The notes under the pieces: model-generated
What the model was told of the DNA's origin: nothing
Seen by the model: the letters and a program-made list of their open reading frames with translations, nothing else
Databases searched by the model: none
From: Stenopsyche tienmushanensis
Taxonomy: Eukaryota > Arthropoda > Insecta > Trichoptera > Stenopsychidae
Direction: 5' to 3'
Assembly: GCA_008973525.1 (NCBI GenBank)
Contig: WACJ01000070.1
Coordinates: 1 to 64,000, forward strand
Length of the DNA: 64,000 bases
In this document: one piece after another, positions 10,970 to 21,615 of the stretch
Layout: each line of letters begins with the position of its first letter
Numbering within the stretch: the stretch's first letter is position 1
Translations under genes and position numbers: made by a program

Positions 10970-11640
10970 ATCACCCATCCTACTCCAAAACACCTATCCT
11001 ATTCATGTTTTCGATGAGTTTTAAATATATTTGTAAAACACGCGAATACTCTTTGGTCCCCAAAAACGCCATTTTTTTACTTCGACGCGCATCCCAAAAA
11101 ATGCCTGTCCAATCTCAACTTGTTCCTTTTTTTTCAGGAGTGAAGGGATGATCCCATGCTTCATTCATGGTTATGAATCGACGCAAAAACTCGATTTTAT
11201 TGCTGTAAAACATCGCCAAACGTTCGATTGAAACATCATAACGACGCCATTTTTATTCCGTTATGAGCAAATGCGGCACCCATCTTGTGCACAGCTTTCT
11301 CATGTGCAAATTTTCAGTCGATATTCGATATACACCACTTTTTGTAATATTTATTATGTCTGCTAATTCAAGCGCTTTTAATTGACGGTCATCCAATACC
11401 ATTTTGTGGATTTTTTCACCATTTCTGGCGTGGTCTTTTCATTTGGTCGATCAATGAGATGTTCGTCTTGGCAGTTCATACGACCTCGTTTAAATTCCGC
11501 CACCCAATATTTTACTATGGTAAATGAAGAAATAGACTCCCATAGAGTAGAATCTAGCTTGGATTTGATATTGGTTGGACTGAGACCTTTAAAATAAAAG
11601 TATTGTATCACATAACGATGACCATTTTTTTCTATTACTG
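10970..11640 (-). mobile_element. mariner family B transposase, inactive
   Basis: The complement reads as mariner transposase from the N-terminus: FKGLSPTNIKSKLD, YWVAEFKRGRMNCQDEH, the linker with TTPEMV, then after frame breaks KLCTRWVPHLL, LRRFITMNEAW and the following HPFTPE. The catalytic block in active relatives is DETW. Here the first catalytic aspartate codon (11163-11165) encodes asparagine. The 3' terminal repeat (GCGAATACTCTTTGG, 11042-11056) directly follows the truncated coding part, so the second half of the protein is missing. Confidence 0.85.
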
Positions 11641-12060
11641 AGAACGTTTACTGTACAAACTAAATATTAAACAACGTAGCGTCTTCAAACTTGAAATATA
11701 AGCTTTATAAAGTAGTAATATAAGTTAATATGGAAGAGTTTTCAATTCTAATAGTGATGTAATTGTCTAATGAATGAGTATAGTTTGAAAATTGTCTTGT
11801 GGTTGATAAATAAATGGCATGTGTATCGAGAAGATTACGATAGGGATAAGGGCGAGACCATTAGCCAAAACGGACGACTACTATATTGCATTCCCAAATA
11901 TATATTATCCCTTAAATACGAGTATCACTTTAACAAATCGCAGACAATAACAGCAGAATAGTTTCCGGCTTTGCGTGTTTTTTCCCGAAAAAGACAGAGT
12001 CAAGATAGAAAGAAGGCTGCCGGTCTTTTTGCAGGCGGGCGTTAAGAATCACTTAGGTGA
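11641..12060. other. no gene recognised
   Basis: AT-rich spacer with a 63-codon open frame at 11770-11961 that matches nothing I know. Confidence 0.4.
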
Positions 12061-12335
12061 AGCAGACCAGCACATCTAAGTTAATTTGGCGGGGTCCCTG
12101 GCGGTCCCCTGTGGCCACACAGGGTGGCCATATGGCGCCCTCCGCCCCCGGAATCAACCTGTAACACTTTGCAGCGAATTTTCCCCATTTCCGGCCGAGC
12201 GGAGGAAAAAAGGCGACCGCCGGGAAAAAACAACGAACAGCTGTTATCTAGTTCACACTGATTCATACCGACCCCTTAACTTTTCACCCTCCGCCACCCC
12301 AGACACCTTCGACCTCCCTCAGCTAATATTGGCAT
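12061..12335. other. GC-rich single-copy island
   Basis: A sharp rise in GC (GGCGGGGTCCCTGGCGG, CCCTCCGCCCCCGGAATC) between AT-rich flanks. It includes the E-box palindrome AACAGCTGTT near 12235. Open frames exist on both strands (83 and 61 codons) and look like by-products of composition. A regulatory element is plausible but unproven. Confidence 0.35.
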
Positions 12336-12569
12336 AAGTCTTCGTCTGCTTTTTTATTGGCAACTTATAGCCACTTTAGACGATTTCCCACTGCTAATGC
12401 CCGGGAAAAATATTTTTATCTTGCGTATTTTTGCGCCATAATTTACACGCTTAATTTATTATACGTCCATTATTGAATTATATCTGAAAATCATATATAA
12501 ATAATATTAGACTCATAAACTATCAACATTATTTTTTCCTGATAGAATGAAATAATATGATCGCAAATA

Positions 12570-13386
12570 TTAGAGGGACCCGAAAGTATTCGCGTATTTA
12601 TTAAAAGAAAGTTTAAATTTATTAATAACATTAGAAAATATAATTCCCTTTATTATTCAACACATAGTCCTATCGCTTCCTTTTAATAATAAAAAATTCG
12701 GATAAGAAGTAAAAAACCGATTTTAAATGCATTTCCACTTCAGCTGCATTTTTGAATCATTTTTCTCTCAGGCTTTGCTGCATGGATCTGAAAGGGTAGA
12801 AATCCCCCAGGGTGAGATGCGGTGAATAAGAAGGATACAGTAGCACTCCCCAGTTTAATTTTCGTTTTTTATCCAATTTTATTTTATGAAGGCGCCCATT
12901 ATTATGAAGCAGCATTGTCTTTTTTATATTGACTAATTACTTCTCTTGGTTTTATTAATTTTTAATGAACTATTCCCTGTATATCTCACCACATGCATAA
13001 AATAAAAATTTCATTTTTGTTGTATCAAGACGAGCGGCACCCATCCTACTCAATAACACCCATCCTACTCAATAATACCCATCCTACTCATTAACACCCA
13101 TCCTATTCGTTTTTATGAAGAGTTTTAAAATTTTTTAAGGTTCTTAAGAGTGTTTTACTGATTTTTATGGCATTCTAACCAAAATTAAAAAAAAATTGTC
13201 GGATGTAAACTTCGTTAGTTATGGGTATGGAAATTTTACCCTTAACAATAAAAAAATTGTTGTATAAAAATAATGTTTAATAATAGTTCTACAATCATAA
13301 TAACATAATAAAAATGCTTCCGTTACTGTGTTTGGATGCAAACTGATTATAAACATAAATTTTCGAATACTTTCGGGTCCCCCTAA
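12570..13386 (-). mobile_element. mariner family B element, TA-flanked, internally rearranged
   Basis: The ends are TTAGAGGGACCCGAAAGTAT at 12570 and, inverted, ATACTTTCGGGTCCCCCTAA ending at 13386, both flanked by TA. The complement of about 12590-12910 encodes the transposase C-terminal half: LHNNGRLH (family norm HDNARPH, so the second catalytic Asp is Asn), then YPSYSPHLTLGDFYPF (norm YSPDLAPSDYHLF, third Asp kept), SMQQSLRE, then a stop. The N-terminal half is missing and a 19-bp minisatellite occupies 13038-13112. The non-coding end at 13240-13386 recurs at 43434-43551. Confidence 0.85.
13038..13112. repeat. 19-bp minisatellite inside the mariner
   Basis: Almost four units of CACCCATCCTACTCAATAA: 13038-13056, 13057-13075, 13076-13094 and a diverged partial from 13095. 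The preceding bases plus unit start, GCGGCACCCATC, equal the antisense of the transposase RWVP region at about 11271-11283, so the array may have grown from transposase coding sequence. Confidence 0.85.
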
Positions 13387-14439
13387 TATATAACTAAATG
13401 CATTATTATTCATATGAAGTGCTTAATATTTTCATAGTGAATGTCTTTGTTCTCAGATCATGAGTAATGGTAGTGCATCACGTATTCAATTGAGGATATT
13501 GTTGGAGATTAGGGGATGCTTGCAGTAAAATTTAGGGAATATTACAGTCGTGAGCCGTTTGAATTGGGTCGTTTGTGTAGCTGGAGTTATTAACTCCTCG
13601 TTGTTTAAAAACAGTTTCCCAAGGAAAGCTCTCGACAACACAAATGTGCATTTTGCTGAACGACGAGAGAGGCTTTTCATCCCCCAATTTCGCTTAATGG
13701 GTCTGTTAAAGGTGTTGACTTGCTCCGCCTAAATTAAACCCGAAGAATTATTATGTCTTTCTATATACGCATTCCATTTGTGCTTGGAACATAATGCGAG
13801 AGGATAATATGCATTTAGAGTCGTCGACCGATGATCATCGAGTTGTCCATCGTTTGATCTTAATTCGGTTTAATTAAAAGATTATAATTGAACGAATCTC
13901 GAGGGATAGATACATCACTCGGGCCCAATAAGATGGATGATATAACATCTATTATTTTCGAGTAAAAATACATTTTAGAGGGGAATTATTTCATCGAACG
14001 ATGAGAAAGAGACCCCTCGATGAACACAGGAATGGCTCCAATGAAGAAATAATACGGCATTACTTTCAGTTGGACGATCTTGAGAGCTGGCGGCTCGAGC
14101 AGATTGCAGCGTTTTAGCAAATGACTTGAAAAACTGGCCATAAAAACTTCCACCACCCTAAGGTCTCTACATTGATTGTTGTTATCACAGGATGTACGAC
14201 AAGTGAGCAAATTGATTTCGCTTCTCCGATTCTTCGAAGGGGAGAATCGGGTGCTCCGAGGAGTACGAAAGAACCCACCCCGTCTGGGAAAGGAAATGCG
14301 ATATCGCAAATCAATTCACGGAATCAAGGATTTAATGTATTGAACTTCCAATGATGACTTATAATTTTAGCCTAAGTTCATTGAGTTGTATTTGTATTAT
14401 ATTAAATTTGATTTTCAACATTTAACACAAAACACACGC
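13387..14439. other. single-copy region, no gene assigned
   Basis: The part 13480-14340 is less AT-rich than its flanks and carries overlapping open frames on both strands (up to 107 codons at 13986-14309, minus) with no recognisable domain. Candidate conserved non-coding DNA or part of a multi-exon gene. Confidence 0.35.
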
Positions 14440-15029
14440 TTAACCCTTTGATCAATGAGTTAAACATAGACGATTCCACATAAATCCACTTTTCTCTCGG
14501 AACCACATAGCGTGAGTCAATGTTGTATATCAATAAATGAACTCTAACACTATTGATATTTTCGTAGCGTCCTATTTGGTGTCAGGCTGAGTTATAAGTT
14601 TATAATTGATTTATGTGGTTTTCTACTATTTATTATGATTCTAAAAAGACTACTAATGATCTAAGAAACCTACATATCTGATGATTTTCAACCAGATACG
14701 GACAAATTCCATTATAATTATAATGTTTATTTAGTCGTCATCTGTTTGATAGTTTATGTAATGACTCTGTACTTAGTACTCTATAAAAATGAATAGGTTA
14801 AGTATTGTATTCTTTTATAGGAATACAAATGATTCTTTATGTCGCTTTTATATTTGAGAATGTTTAGACGTGTAGGGGTACCTTTACAACACGATTTTAT
14901 CATCGATGTACGACACTATCTCTGTCTCTGTCTTCGATTCACAATCTCCGCACTCAATGTGTGAGAATGTTCTTTCTGTATCACCTGAGTTCGAACGCAT
15001 ATATGTGCGATTACTAATCAACGGGTTAA
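14440..15029 (-). mobile_element. piggyBac-like MITE, family 1, complete copy
   Basis: TTAACCCTTTGATCAATGAG at 14440 and the inverted partner ATTACTAATCAACGGGTTAA ending at 15029 give TTAA target duplications and CCC-type inverted tips, the hallmark of piggyBac-like elements. Internal landmarks shared by all copies are TCCACTTTTCTCTCGG, ACACTATTGATA, TTATTATGATTCTAAAAAG and ACGTGTAGGGGTACCTTTAC. There is no transposase, so it must be mobilised in trans. It serves as the reference for copies at 500, 7211, 18540, 26141, 33295, 33720, 44220 and 63528. Confidence 0.85.
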
Positions 15030-16529
15030 TGAAGCATCATATATTTATTTATTTAATTAATTACTTTCCATTTTTTTCACTTAGAATGATAGTTAGTTTG
15101 CTGAAATTTAAATTGGTTATGATATGAAATCTACTTTTGGTTTTCATTTGGTGGTTTTATGGCTCAATTAACATAAGTTTATATGAATAATTTTTATTAA
15201 ATTTGGTAGTACTTATGAATGAGTGCAAATTTTGTATGTGTGCCTAATTTTCTATAGCGTGGTCCCTACCTCGATGCTATAGAAGGGTTTTTAAGTTTAT
15301 ATTTTAAAGATAGACCTGTCTTATATGTTGATAATATATATTTTAACCAACAAGACAATTGGTAATATATATCAATATGATTCAATTGTGGCCATAAAAA
15401 TCACTCAACATTCAGCATTCACAGTAACAGCATTTTCAAAACCATATTCGAAGAAATGTGACTTAATGATTCAATTTGCCAAAAATGCACACCAAATAAT
15501 AATTTTTTTTTGGGTATAGACATCTTTTATGAATAACACAAGGATTATATTATTAATAACACAACTATTTTCTTTGAATTTTTAATAATGTAAAGGCGTT
15601 GTTGTAATATATATCTATACATGGTTGAAATTGTTGAACCTTCTACTAAAACAAAATGGTTTATGTTATTTGAAAAAACATCACATGTAAATATTATACA
15701 GTGCTAAAATCCAAGCGTCACATTTGGATGACAATGTACTTAATATTAACTCATTTTCATTGATTAGTATATGACGAAATGAAATACTGTAGCAGTGTAA
15801 AACCTTGTACTAATATAACTAAGAAATAATCTGGATCAATTCATTGGGTTGTCTATTTTCATTGCCATTTTCTAACCGGCAAAAAAATTCGCAAGCATTG
15901 ATTTTGTTGAGTATTTTTAAATAAAGTTTCAATAGATGAAATATCGACAATTTGTAATGATTACTTATTTTATTGAACTAGGATAATAAGTAAGCCTTCG
16001 ATTAATGACAGGAGCAATCAATTGAATAACTAACCAATTCAAACCATTTGTAAATCATGCAAATGATGGATGACAGGGATGATTGAAAGAATTTTCCATC
16101 GGATATTTAATAATCATGATCGATTAGGGGAAACTCGATAAGCACGTCAGACTTAATTAGAAGCGTTTAAATGATCAATTTTTTGCAGACACAAATTTAA
16201 ATTATGGACGAAGCATTGAGATGGGAATTTAGTCTAATGCGATGTTGGGAGGTGTTTCGGCATATTATCCCGAAAAAGTCCTTTGAGATTATGATCAATG
16301 GGATCCAAATATAATGAAATTGCGTCTTCCGTTTTGTCCCGAGAAGAAAACGTCTCTCGATTCTAAAAAGGGCTCCAAGGTGGATATTTTGAGATGAGTC
16401 GTTAACCTTCTAATAGAGCTATTTGCGTTACTTGTAGACTTAGGACGCTTGAATCAATAATGGCCATTAATAAATTTATTCCAAGAAAATCGTCGCAGAC
16501 GAGCGAAATTTCGTCGATGACGTTGAAAA
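15030..16529. other. AT-rich region, no gene seen
   Basis: Long AT-rich stretch without recognisable repeat or coding sequence. From about 16000 there are several ATTA/TAAT homeodomain-type cores and the composition rises toward the GC island. Confidence 0.4.
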
Positions 16530-16920
16530 GCGACGACAATCCGCCCGGGAGGAGGCGTAAAATCCCAATGCGTAAGGACGACTGGGATTTGTCTCCGGGG
16601 AATAGTTCTTACAGTTATAATTAGAGCGTGAGAATTCTTAGGGCGAAAGTGTCAACGGCAAGTTTCAGCGTGGGCGGCGGTTTGGGCGGGCTGTAGGCGG
16701 CCACGCCCCTCGGCCCCCCTCCCCGCGGGGACAATTTCCGCCCAAATCTTTCTGCCGCCCTAACTCTCTAATCGCACTCGACAAACAAACTAGAGCCTGG
16801 CGTCGTGGGCGCCGTTGACGGCGCTGCCGCCGCCCAACTCAATTAGACAACGAGGACGAATTCCGCGCCCGCCGGAATTCGGCGCCCCTTCAAGGCCGAT
16901 CGGCGTGCATCGATTGTCGA
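16530..16920. promoter_or_regulatory. GC/CpG-rich island, possible regulatory element
   Basis: The strongest GC excursion in the window. Visible motifs are GCGTGGGCG (an EGR/Krueppel-type zinc-finger site), GGGCGGG, CCACGCCCC (KLF/Sp-type), CAATTAG (homeodomain-type) and dense CpG. No open frame of interest and no match to the repeats here. An enhancer or an unannotated promoter are both possible. The call rests on composition and short motifs only. Confidence 0.4.
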
Positions 16921-17671
16921 TATTTACATAATGTGTTTATTGTTTAGCTTTCGCCAAAGTATCGTTTGCCAGCGATCTGTTTCCGAGACTCGATACGGCA
17001 TATTAAGTAGCCGGTGTTAGCATGAAGGTAACCAGGGGTCGCCAACCTGTTGTTTGACTACGTGTGTTTCATGCGAGAGCAAACTCGACTAACGTGACAT
17101 CAGATCTGCTTAAATATTAATGAACACCTATTTTGCAGCCTTATCAAATCTATTATACAAGAAACATGCACGAAGAATAGTATTGAAATACAATACCATG
17201 CGTGTTACTTAAGAGCTTTCATTATTTTAAACTGTATCAAATTCATGTTATTAAGAACGAAACAATAATGATTTTATAACGGCTCACAAATGCATCAGAG
17301 TACGGGCGTGAACATGGACAGATAATCATGTCCGAAATACAAATTTATAATTGTATACCCTGAAATTTGCGATTGTAAATCGCAAACAGTTCGCACTCAT
17401 TTTTACATCTCCTAATACGTTATATATTCAGGATTTTAAGAAATATGTCAATACCTCGATATACAGCCTAGATACAATCCGGAAAAATAACTGTAAAGCG
17501 AATAGCCGTATAACGGAGAAGCTTCAAAATTTTTATAGTCTCACGAGCAAAAAATTCACAATATGGAATATTTAAAATGTATGGATCGAAAGTAAATACC
17601 CAATAGATAATTGTTAAAACCATGCTTATTAACATCATCAGAGTATACATCTGGGTATAGTTTTTGTTCTT
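16921..17671. other. no gene recognised; possible hAT tip
   Basis: At 17032-17050 the string CAGGGGTCGCCAACCTGTT resembles the common hAT tip CAGGGGTCGGCAACCT, but no partner end was found. The rest is AT-rich without features. Confidence 0.35.
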
Positions 17672-18165
17672 TTAACTCCTACGGGAGTACTTACGGGGAC
17701 CCTCCGTTTCCCCTTCCACTATTCAGAAAGAACACTCTTGTACATTGAAGCTCGGAGATAGACAGAGCCAGAAAGAACTTAGTGCAGTTCGGGAGACTGA
17801 GACGAAGAGCTTCCTCGCATACATCGCACGATTGTATAGATCGTTGACCCAAATTTATCGACTAATAATGATTTCGATTTCAAGTGTGTTATTTATTTAC
17901 GTAAAGAAATCGCCGAATATTGTGTGCTATTAACATTCCTGTTCGTCGCTGCTTGTTGAATGAATCTTTGTCCAATTATCAATTCTTTCTAAAAGAGGAG
18001 CAAATGAATCGATTTTTTGTGCATTGTTTATGTAAAAAAGAGAGTACTCTTGTAGTTATCAACTGTTTTTTTTTATAATTGACTCTGTCTCAAATTGAAG
18101 ATTGTCTTACGCTGATAGGAGCTGACAGAAATTAATCGGTTTAAAGCGATTATGACATCAATGAC
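17672..18165 (+). mobile_element. piggyBac-like MITE, family 1 variant
   Basis: It starts TTAACTCCTACGGGAG and shares ATTCAGAAAGA, CACTCTTGTACATTG and CTCGGAGATAGACAGAG with the family 1 left arm. It then diverges into sequence shared only with 45150-45570 (ATAGATCGTT, ATTTATCGACTAATAATGAT, ACGCTGATAGGAGCT). A family 1-like segment (GAATATTGTGTGCTATTAAC) lies at about 17914-17933. No coding capacity. Confidence 0.6.
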
Positions 18166-18539
18166 TTCGTCGATTTTAAATTTGGCCAGAAGAGTGGTTG
18201 AATTCATCAGGTGTTCGTCGCCAGTATTAAAAAAAATAACGAAATCATATTATAGAAATTTCAATATTTTAATTCGGGTGGAGACGCATCCGTTCATCCG
18301 CATCGCCGTTATTTAACAAAGATAATGATTCGTGGCACTCCGCTTCTAATGACTCTGAAGTGTGGTATCCGCGACCGAATAATGTTACAGTCTGAGACTG
18401 TGACAGCGGCGAAGGCAACGAAATGCAGGCTCGAGAAGTCGGCAATCCAACATTTCTTTTAAGTTAAAAATATTTTTTTATTTAAGGATGTAATTCGATT
18501 TTTTTAATTAGTGTATTGATTTAAATGTTGTATGTTCAA

Positions 18540-18930
18540 CACTTATCGTCCACACAAATCCACTTTTCTCTCAGGACCACGCAGCGTGAATGACTTTTGT
18601 ATATCAACAAATGAACCTTAACACTTTTTATATTGTTGGTTATAATAGCGTTTCAAACAGAATCACTTTTGGTACGAGGCTCAGTTTTAAGTAAACCATT
18701 GATTTATGTAGTTTTCTATTATTTATTAGGATACTAAGAAGATCAACGACGATGTAAGAATTGATGTGACCACTCTCTATTTTATACTCAATGAAAAAAA
18801 ATCGTATAATAATATTGTATTAGAAATATGGGTATGGTATTGAAAGTGAAGCTCTATAGATTGCTTTTAGCAATATTTGAGAATATTTAGACGTGTAGGG
18901 GTACCTTTACAGCACGACGAGCGAGACGCA
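18540..18930 (-). mobile_element. piggyBac-like MITE, family 1, partial
   Basis: Reverse-orientation landmarks ATCCACTTTTCTCTCAGGAC, CACGCAGCGTGA, AACCTTAACACT and ACGTGTAGGGGTACCTTTAC are all present. The TTAA termini are lost. Confidence 0.8.
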
Positions 18931-20003
18931 AGATATTATCTCAGAATTTAAAAAAGGTTATTCATTTGAGATACATATAGAATATAGGGCATTTTATATT
19001 TTAGAGAACTAGTTTGATATGCGTATGCATAAATAAAATCATATTCATTACATATTATGTATTATTATTAGATATTTTACAACTTTTATACTTGCACGTA
19101 AAGCTAAACAGTTAAAGTTCCCGGCGATAACCTGGAGGCTGAAGGATATGTGGCTAAATGAGGACGCGATACAGGATACAGGGGAGCCTTATTTGGAGTG
19201 GATACATTACGTCTATCGGTGGACGAAACAATACAAAAAAGCGCTGGAATAGCAAAAGTTGGGCAGTAAACATTTTCACGATTTTCGTATCCAAATGAAG
19301 TCAGGTGATTTACATGGGGAAAGGATTCAGGTAACGGTTCCGCACAAAGAAAGGGTGAACGGAAAATGGGGAAATAATCGATGGAGACGTTTGCTCTTTC
19401 ACTTAACTCCGGATCAAATCCGTTTTATGGCCTTCCCTTTATCACCGGTACTTCCAGAATCACATTCGATATGGAACTGGAGGCTTTATTCTTCGCCCTA
19501 CGTGCACGCGCCCCGCGCCATCCCCTAAATGGGTTTTGTTTAACTGTACACGTTTTCAACAAAAAAAAATATACACCCAACAACTCTTTCGCTTTACATA
19601 ACAATGGAACGCACTAACAACATACGCATATTTTCCAGGAAGAAAAGGACATTTGCATAAAAATGTTTTACTGCGAGAAATACTGCCGCATATAAACGAA
19701 AGAGCGTTCAACAAAACCGCAAATAGCAAGACGAGCGCGTCGATTGCCATATAGCGAATAATATGTTTGATTTCTAAGGTCGTACAGGGTTTCTCAAAAT
19801 GTGTCAAATATGACAAATTTAGCCCTATTACATCCTAATTTATTCTTCCACAAATGATTTTGTGATCATAATCTTATAATAGCTTAGGATCGATTAACAT
19901 AGTATAGTATGAAAATCCAATGCAATGATTAATTGATGTAATGAGCTTTAAATGCAGCTATTATTCATAAATCCAACATTTGAAGTAATCGAACTATATT
20001 GTG
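18931..20003. other. single-copy region, no gene assigned
   Basis: The segment 19100-19540 is less AT-rich and has an 89-codon plus-strand frame (19259-19528) overlapped by a 78-codon frame. Neither shows a domain. Candidate conserved non-coding DNA. Confidence 0.35.
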
Positions 20004-20400
20004 CTAGGGTCGTCTAGAAAGTAAGATTACAAGGGCTTCTGATGCCGGGGTATTTATTTTGTTTGAAAGTTATAGCATTTGGCGTGTAGGAGGATCATTT
20101 CGCACTTGTTCTTCATTTTTTTGTAAAAGTTCGTCAGAAATCACTGATGAGAACCCTTCTTTGTATAACATAACCCACTTCGTGACATGTTGTCGACTCA
20201 TCACATCACTACCATAAATTTCCACGAGCTTCCCATGGATATTCGTGGCGGTATTGTTCTGCAAAGTCAAAAATCGGAAGGTGTCGAGAGCGCGCGATGA
20301 CTTTTTCATTGGAAGAATTTACTGTGATTGAACAAAATGGCCGACAAACACGCAGGACCAAACAAACTGAACGATAGAATTCCCCGTTAAATAGGGAGAA
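20004..20400 (-). mobile_element. mariner family A, internally deleted
   Basis: The terminal repeat near CTAGGGTCGTCTAGAAAGTA at 20004 is followed, in antisense, by the N-terminal transposase: FRFLTLQNNTATNIHGKL, VEIYGSDVMSRQHVTKWV, then SDELLQKNEEQVRND. The coding start and leader (20300-20400) face right. Everything between residue ~75 and the 3' end is deleted, and the 5' terminal repeat is missing. Confidence 0.85.
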
Positions 20401-20696
20401 GGTAGAAATGACGTGTTATAAAATATGGAAAAAAATACAAAATTTTAGAGTTTTAATTTATAGATAAATCCTAATTAGTGTACACATCTTTGGTGTGCGA
20501 CGTTCGGATTTATCCCAGATTATTGATTTACAATAAACACAAGGCGATTTTATTCACTAATATTGTTTTTAGCTTTATAATAATATATATCGACTGTGAC
20601 TAGTGTTTTTTATTGAGAATTATTTCTCGAGAAATTTTTGAAAAAATGCAAAATTTTCCGATTTCTCGATAAATTTCAGAATTCAAAATTTCCCAA
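20401..20696. other. AT-rich spacer
   Basis: Nothing recognised. Confidence 0.4.
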
Positions 20697-21095
20697 TCTA
20701 ATATATAAAAATGAATTGGGGTTTGTTAGTTCGAAATGCGCTGCCATACCGTCCATCGGATTGCAATAAAACTTTGTCCACTTATTTCTAAGAATTGCGC
20801 AAGTAACATAGGCATAGTCTAATATATAAAAATCAGTTTGTTTGTCCGTATTTAATGCGCTTCCATACCGTTCATTCGATTGCGATAAAAATTTGTCAAC
20901 TTACTGTTTACACTTGCGGAAATAACATAGAGATATTTAAAATATTGTATGGATGCACCATGTTGGCGCATATTGGTCTGGCGAAATGGAAGTTTGGGCA
21001 GCGGGGTCGGGGAGAGAAAGGATGCGAGCGCAATTAAGCCGGTCTTCGAGACAAGCACTTATGCATTGCAATGCACGCTGGATATTAGCTAGAAT
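20697..21095 (+). mobile_element. Helitron-like element with doubled 5' end
   Basis: It starts TCTAATATATAAAAATGAAT, the usual insect Helitron start (TC plus this AT-rich tract). A second copy of the terminus begins at 20818 (TCTAATATATAAAAATCAG), exactly 121 bp later. Both are followed by ATGCGCT, CCATACCGT and GATTGCRATAAAA. The copy at 57288 has the same doubled start with the same spacing. The 3' part is replaced by an LTR-like repeat. A possible end near 21090 is uncertain. No Rep/helicase coding. Confidence 0.7.
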
Positions 21096-21175
21096 ATTAT
21101 TTTAAATAAATCACTCTATTCCACTCGACGTCTGTGTTCCTTCGTCGCATCACTTTGCAACTACTGATTACATGC
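20953..21175 (+). repeat. LTR-like repeat, copy 2, inside the Helitron
   Basis: It matches 9036-9245 in the first ~40 bases, then has an AAATAAATCAC poly-A-type signal and ends near a CTGATTACA. It lies where the Helitron interior should be. Confidence 0.4.
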
Positions 21176-21267
21176 TGCTTTTGAATCCCGTAATAAAATA
21201 TGAGTGCGTTTCTGACAAAATGCATTTTATTTGAATTTTTTTATTAGGGCTCTAGATATTACTGTAA

Positions 21268-21615
21268 CGTTGAGGCGCCCCTACGTGCTCGTCGAGATGG
21301 TCGCACTAGCGTACGGGTCCGTTCTACTATCGGGCCGTGATGTTGCTCTCTCTAAATAAATATTTATTCCACATGAGAGAGAGAGAGAAAGATCTGGCTG
21401 CAGGAGGGACGACTTCCAGCAGCCAAGGCTAACCGGCGACTTTCCCGACTCCCGCTTCCCGCGCGTCACTACCCAACCAGCAACGGTGCACGCGCAAGAA
21501 GCGATCCGTCGGTATGCAGGTGCAATGTCTCAGCAGGGCCACAAGAGATGGCGCTGTTAAAATAACACATTGCACCTGAAGAGAGACGGAAGATGTCGCT
21601 GTTAACAGTGCACGG
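21268..21615 (-). mobile_element. solo-LTR-like repeat, copy 2
   Basis: Inverse-orientation match to 5717-6125: complement motifs TGTTAACAGCGACATCTTCC, GTGCAATGTG, AACAGCGCCATCTCTTGTGG and the TCTCTC tract followed by AATAAATA. No retroviral-type genes adjoin it. Confidence 0.6.

Noticed and set aside
13038..13112. CRISPR-like spaced repeat
   Set aside because: Units abut without spacers and the context is a eukaryotic mariner; it is a minisatellite.
13986..14354. Three overlapping frames (107, 66 and 60 codons)
   Set aside because: Mutually overlapping and domain-free; the region may be conserved non-coding DNA instead.
17032..17050. hAT element end CAGGGGTCGCCAACCTGTT
   Set aside because: No inverted partner or 8-bp duplication; kept only as a note in the spacer entry.
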